A stretch of 64,000 nt of DNA, from positions 1,364,001-1,428,000 of the forward strand of contig NZ_JBEWCD010000002.1 in assembly GCF_040530035.1 (NCBI RefSeq), in the 5' to 3' direction. Positions 61,182 through 64,000 of the stretch are shown one piece after another. A program made the position numbers and the translations under genes. Source of the stretch: Roseibium sp. HPY-6 (GTDB taxonomy: Bacteria > Pseudomonadota > Alphaproteobacteria > Rhizobiales > Stappiaceae). The notes under the pieces were generated by a model. The model did no database searches, was not told the origin of the DNA, and worked only from the letters and a program-made list of their open reading frames with translations. How positions within the stretch are numbered: the first letter of the stretch is position 1; every line of letters starts with the position of its first letter.

Positions 61182-61658
61182 ATGACGGATGATCAGGAAT
61201 GCCGGTTCGACGTTTTGTTGAATTTACCGCGTGACCGGGCATTTTCGCTGTTCGTCGATAAGCTGGATTTGTGGTGGCGGTCGCCGTTTCACACACCGGG
61301 CGAAGGCCAGATCGATGCAGGTATTGAACCTTGCGTCGGCGGTAGCTGCTACGAGATAGACGGCAATGGAAGACGGCGCATTTGGGGAACCGTCCTGTCG
61401 ATCGAACCACCGATTTATCTCCGGTTGGCATGGCAGATCTCCCAGGACGGGGAAGAAGTCGCCGATCCTCTGACGGCGAGCCGCGTTATGGTGAATTTTC
61501 GCGAAGCGGGCGAACAAACCCGGCTTGAAATCGTGCACAACGAATTTTTGCGCCACGGCGAAAAGGGCACGGAGTATCTTGATATGATGCGCCGGCAGGA
61601 CGGGTGGCCGGAGATCATCGCTAATCTGAAGGCTGCGGCAGCAAATCCGGCCTCGTGA
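61182..61658 (+). CDS. SRPBCC family protein, AHSA1-like
   Basis: A 158-aa START-like protein. CRFDVLLNLPRDRAFSLFVDKLDLWWRSP is the usual start and GWPEIIANLKAAAA the C-terminal helix; the middle strands match ligand-binding cavity strands. Ligand unknown. The ATG at 61182 has a GGGAAAA site. It stands alone. Confidence 0.88.
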   Translation: MTDDQECRFDVLLNLPRDRAFSLFVDKLDLWWRSPFHTPGEGQIDAGIEPCVGGSCYEIDGNGRRRIWGTVLSIEPPIYLRLAWQISQDGEEVADPLTASRVMVNFREAGEQTRLEIVHNEFLRHGEKGTEYLDMMRRQDGWPEIIANLKAAAANPAS

Positions 61659-61843
61659 CAGCACGGTTGAACCGGATCTAAGAAATTGGCACGTGTGTCG
61701 CCTGCCTGACATGCTTGCTGTGGTACTTCGACTGCAGCCCGCTTTCGATACCAGAATTTCGACCTTGCAAACTCTTAAGACGTCGAAATAGTGTCGGGTC
61801 AACGAGGCATAGCCCACAGGTTCCCTATATTGCGCGTAATTCC

Positions 61844-63193
61844 ATGTCCTCATCTTCTTTAGATGAACCCACAGAGGCTCAGTCCGCCGCCTCACCCCTG
61901 ACGAGAATAGGCGAAGCCCGCTGGGTGCTTTTGACGGCGCTCGCCGCTGCGGTCGCGGCCGTTGTTCTCTTTCAAGTGCCCTTCTGGCCGGCGGCGGGCG
62001 CAATGCTCGCGATGACCGCTGTTGCGGCGTTCATTCCCAGACGGTCTGCGAGCCGTCGTGTCAGGCTGAATACGCAGCGTGAAATGCGCCGTATGTGGCC
62101 CGGTACCGGAATGAAGATGACAGTCGATGCGCTGCCGACGCCGTGTTTCGTGGCGGACGGGCGCGGCATCACGCGTTATGTCAATGCACAGGCGTTGGCC
62201 ACCTATGACGGCGTGAAACCGGGGGATCCGCTGTCTTTCTCCCTGCGTGCCCCCTCTCTGCTGGAGGCGTTTGACCGTGTGTGCAATTCTGGTGGCGCTG
62301 AACGGATCAGCTGGATTGAAAAAGTCCCGACCGAGACTTGGTACGAAGCTCACATTGCGCCCATCTACATGCCAGGTTCGAGTGCGCAGGGCCGCTCCAA
62401 CCCGCTGCCTGATTTCATTCTTGTTGTTATTCAGGATCTGACCGAAAACCGGCGTCTGGAGCGCATGAGAACCGACTTCGTCGCAAACGCCAGCCATGAA
62501 TTGCGCACGCCTCTTGCGTCTTTGACCGGCTTCATCGAGACCCTTCAGGGGCCTGCGCGCAACGATCCGGAGGCTCAGGACCGGTTCCTGTCGATCATGC
62601 TGGATCAGGCCGGACGAATGCGCCGGCTGATCGACGATATCCTGTCTTTGTCCAGGATCGAGCTGAAGGCGCATGTTCGCCCTGCTTCGATTGTCGATCT
62701 TGCTGAGATCATTCGTCATACGTCTGACGCACTGTCCCCGCTGGCCAGGGACATGGACGTGAAGATTCGCATCGATTTGCCTAAAACGGCCGTTCGGTTG
62801 AGAGGCGACAGGGATGAGCTTATACAGGTCGTTGAAAATCTGGTTGAAAACGCCCTGAAATACGGCAGCTCCGGAAACTTTGTCGATGTGGGTCTGAGTG
62901 CACAAGTGGATGATCTGAATGCTGCGTCGTGGGTGTTGTCTGTCCGTGATTATGGTGAGGGCATACCAAGCGAACATCTTCCGCGGCTCACGGAAAGATT
63001 TTACCGGGTGGACGTGGAATCAAGCCGTGCACTGAAGGGGACAGGCCTCGGACTCGCGATTGTAAAACACATCCTGACTCGGCATCGCGCACGTCTGGAG
63101 GTCGAGAGCGAGCCGGGTGAGGGAGCCACATTCAGGGTCCGTCTGCCTGCGCTCGAGCAATCCGACGAGCAGGAAGAAACAGCATCTGCATGA
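61844..63193 (+). CDS. phoR: Phosphate regulon sensor histidine kinase PhoR
   Basis: A 449-aa membrane kinase. Two spans lie at residues 26-64, then a PAS-like region (about 95-200). The phospho-acceptor His218 is in ASHELRTPL, followed by the HATPase part with NLVENALKYG (N box), RDYGEGIP (G1) and KGTGLGLAIVKHIL (G2). It phosphorylates PhoB when phosphate is low. pstS follows 481 bp on, in the usual order. The ATG at 61844 is chosen; no clear ribosome site, and a start at 61715 adds 43 unrelated residues. Confidence 0.93.
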   Translation: MSSSSLDEPTEAQSAASPLTRIGEARWVLLTALAAAVAAVVLFQVPFWPAAGAMLAMTAVAAFIPRRSASRRVRLNTQREMRRMWPGTGMKMTVDALPTPCFVADGRGITRYVNAQALATYDGVKPGDPLSFSLRAPSLLEAFDRVCNSGGAERISWIEKVPTETWYEAHIAPIYMPGSSAQGRSNPLPDFILVVIQDLTENRRLERMRTDFVANASHELRTPLASLTGFIETLQGPARNDPEAQDRFLSIMLDQAGRMRRLIDDILSLSRIELKAHVRPASIVDLAEIIRHTSDALSPLARDMDVKIRIDLPKTAVRLRGDRDELIQVVENLVENALKYGSSGNFVDVGLSAQVDDLNAASWVLSVRDYGEGIPSEHLPRLTERFYRVDVESSRALKGTGLGLAIVKHILTRHRARLEVESEPGEGATFRVRLPALEQSDEQEETASA

Positions 63194-63674
63194 CGAGCCG
63201 CAGTGAAGTGATCGTCTTGAAGGCTTGCCGTGAAACGCGATTGTTTTCTTCGCCAAGCGATTAAAACTGTTTCAAGAGACCGTTTGCCGAGAGATTGCCA
63301 AACCCTGTCACGGGATCTTGTTCTGAATATCTCTTTTGATGATCGGGAAGCGCCGGCGCAGTGTTCTGACAAGTGGAGCGTCCATTTCCTTTGATGCATG
63401 GCCGCAGCCTGAAGCGATCTGAACTAACTCGACGTCAGTGTGATTCCGCAACCTGCAACCGTTGCGTCAGTGTAACATTCATGCAGGCCCGACTTTGACA
63501 CAAAACAGTCAAGAAAACAAAATTATCTATATTTTTCAATAATTTAAATTGTCACAAAACTGAGAAGAAACTGTCATAGAACTCTCATCCAGCGGGCCTA
63601 GTTTCCCGGCATCACACGTGCATCTCGTGTTCGGTGATCCTCTACAAACCTTGACATTCAAAGGGAGTGGTCAA
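63194..63674. other. Intergenic region between phoR and pstS
   Basis: This 481-bp gap holds the pstS promoter. It has a clear Pho box at 63571-63588 and an AT-rich patch with a weaker half box (TTGTCACAAAACTG, 63549). No other gene is seen. Confidence 0.6.
63571..63588 (+). promoter_or_regulatory. Pho box upstream of pstS
   Basis: CTGTCATAGAACTCTCAT: two 7-bp half sites with 4 bp between them, 15 of 18 bases or more like the E. coli consensus. A weaker box (TTGTCAC... at 63549) lies one repeat upstream. PhoB should bind here when phosphate is low. Confidence 0.85.
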
Positions 63675-64000
63675 GTGAAATTTACGACCCTCGTAAGCGC
63701 AACGGCTCTCGCTGTTGCTTCCACTGCATTCGTTGGCGCAGCTCAGGCTCGTGACCAGGTTCAGGTTGCAGGTTCTTCTACAGTTCTTCCGTACGCTTCC
63801 ATCGTTGCTGAAGCTTTTGGCGAAAACACCGACTTCCCGACACCTGTCGTTGAGTCCGGTGGTTCTTCCGCAGGCCTGAAGCGCTTCTGTGAAGGTGTTG
63901 GCGAAAACACCATCGACGTTGCCAACGCTTCCCGCAAGATCCGCGAAAAAGAAATCAAGGCATGTGCCGAAGCTGGTGTCAAAGACATCATCGAAGTGCG
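63675..64000 (+). CDS. pstS: Phosphate ABC transporter substrate-binding protein PstS, 3' part cut off
   Basis: The first 108 codons are in the window. A signal peptide (residues 1-26, ending AAQA) is followed by VQVAGSSTVLPYASIVAEAF, the phosphate-binding start of PstS, then VESGGSSAGLKRFCEG with further phosphate ligands. The protein binds phosphate in the periplasm for PstCAB. It starts at a GTG with a GGGAG site 8 nt upstream. The strong Pho box at 63571 fits control by PhoB. Confidence 0.93.
   Translation, partial: MKFTTLVSATALAVASTAFVGAAQARDQVQVAGSSTVLPYASIVAEAFGENTDFPTPVVESGGSSAGLKRFCEGVGENTIDVANASRKIREKEIKACAEAGVKDIIEV

Noticed and set aside
1..64000. CRISPR array, insertion sequence, prophage or tRNA gene
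   Set aside because: No regularly spaced repeats, transposase, integrase or phage-type genes and no clear tRNA T-loop pattern were found by reading.

Overview
The window looks like a chromosomal segment of an alphaproteobacterium of the Hyphomicrobiales, most like Stappiaceae (Roseibium/Labrenzia) or a close relative. This rests on gene content and order read by eye: xseB, dxs, tlyA and a TRAM-type RNA methyltransferase on one strand; a DnaJ-like gene, a lipoprotein and pdxH; phoR followed by pstS; TRAP transporters; malate synthase G; and GC-rich coding sequence. No tRNA, rRNA, insertion sequence, prophage or CRISPR array was seen.

Layout. 1-11,254 is a minus-strand block: histone-deacetylase-like enzyme, xseB, a LuxR regulator, dxs, an MFS transporter, a copper-delivery group (DUF2946-like, PCuAC, SCO1), tlyA, an unknown gene with a structured leader, and a cut-off RNA methyltransferase. 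At 11,814-19,214 are tsaC, a beta-oxidation group (acyl-CoA dehydrogenase, enoyl-CoA hydratase, SDR) behind a perfect 16-bp palindrome, an ankyrin protein and an MscS channel. At 19,244-28,101 are a Na+/H+ antiporter with a cyclic-nucleotide-binding domain, an EamA permease, malate synthase G, and a LysR gene divergent from an overlapping pair of dehalogenase-like hydrolases. At 28,169-33,263 are a cytochrome c', a DUF5519 protein, a LysR regulator, a small cytochrome c with a PQQ sugar dehydrogenase, and a PEBP protein.

33,361-44,088 is a large catabolic island: a TRAP transporter, a maleate-isomerase-like enzyme and an AraC regulator in one operon; a GMC oxidoreductase, aldehyde dehydrogenase and enolase-superfamily dehydratase in another; plus GntR and LysR regulators. 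The chemistry suggests uptake of an organic acid or polyol and oxidation alcohol -> aldehyde -> acid -> dehydrated keto acid, but the substrate is unknown. Two strong dyad operators sit in its divergent promoters.

44,118-53,875 carries a c-type-heme fatty acid cis/trans isomerase with a small membrane partner, two tandem amine-oxidase-like flavoproteins, small stress-type genes (DfsB-like, three-gene marR-ABM-GNAT operon, arsR-AHSA1). 54,056-64,000 is housekeeping: DnaJ-like, pdxH, CorA, DUF1499, an MBL hydrolase, phoR, and the start of pstS behind a clear Pho box.

I saw no unmistakable new defence or mobile system. The best candidates for something undescribed are the hydrolase pair that lacks the usual dehalogenase residues, the orphan catabolic island, the small CTI partner, and several unexplained regulatory structures (1,630-1,676; 8,342-8,369; 43,059-43,106; 52,942-52,974).
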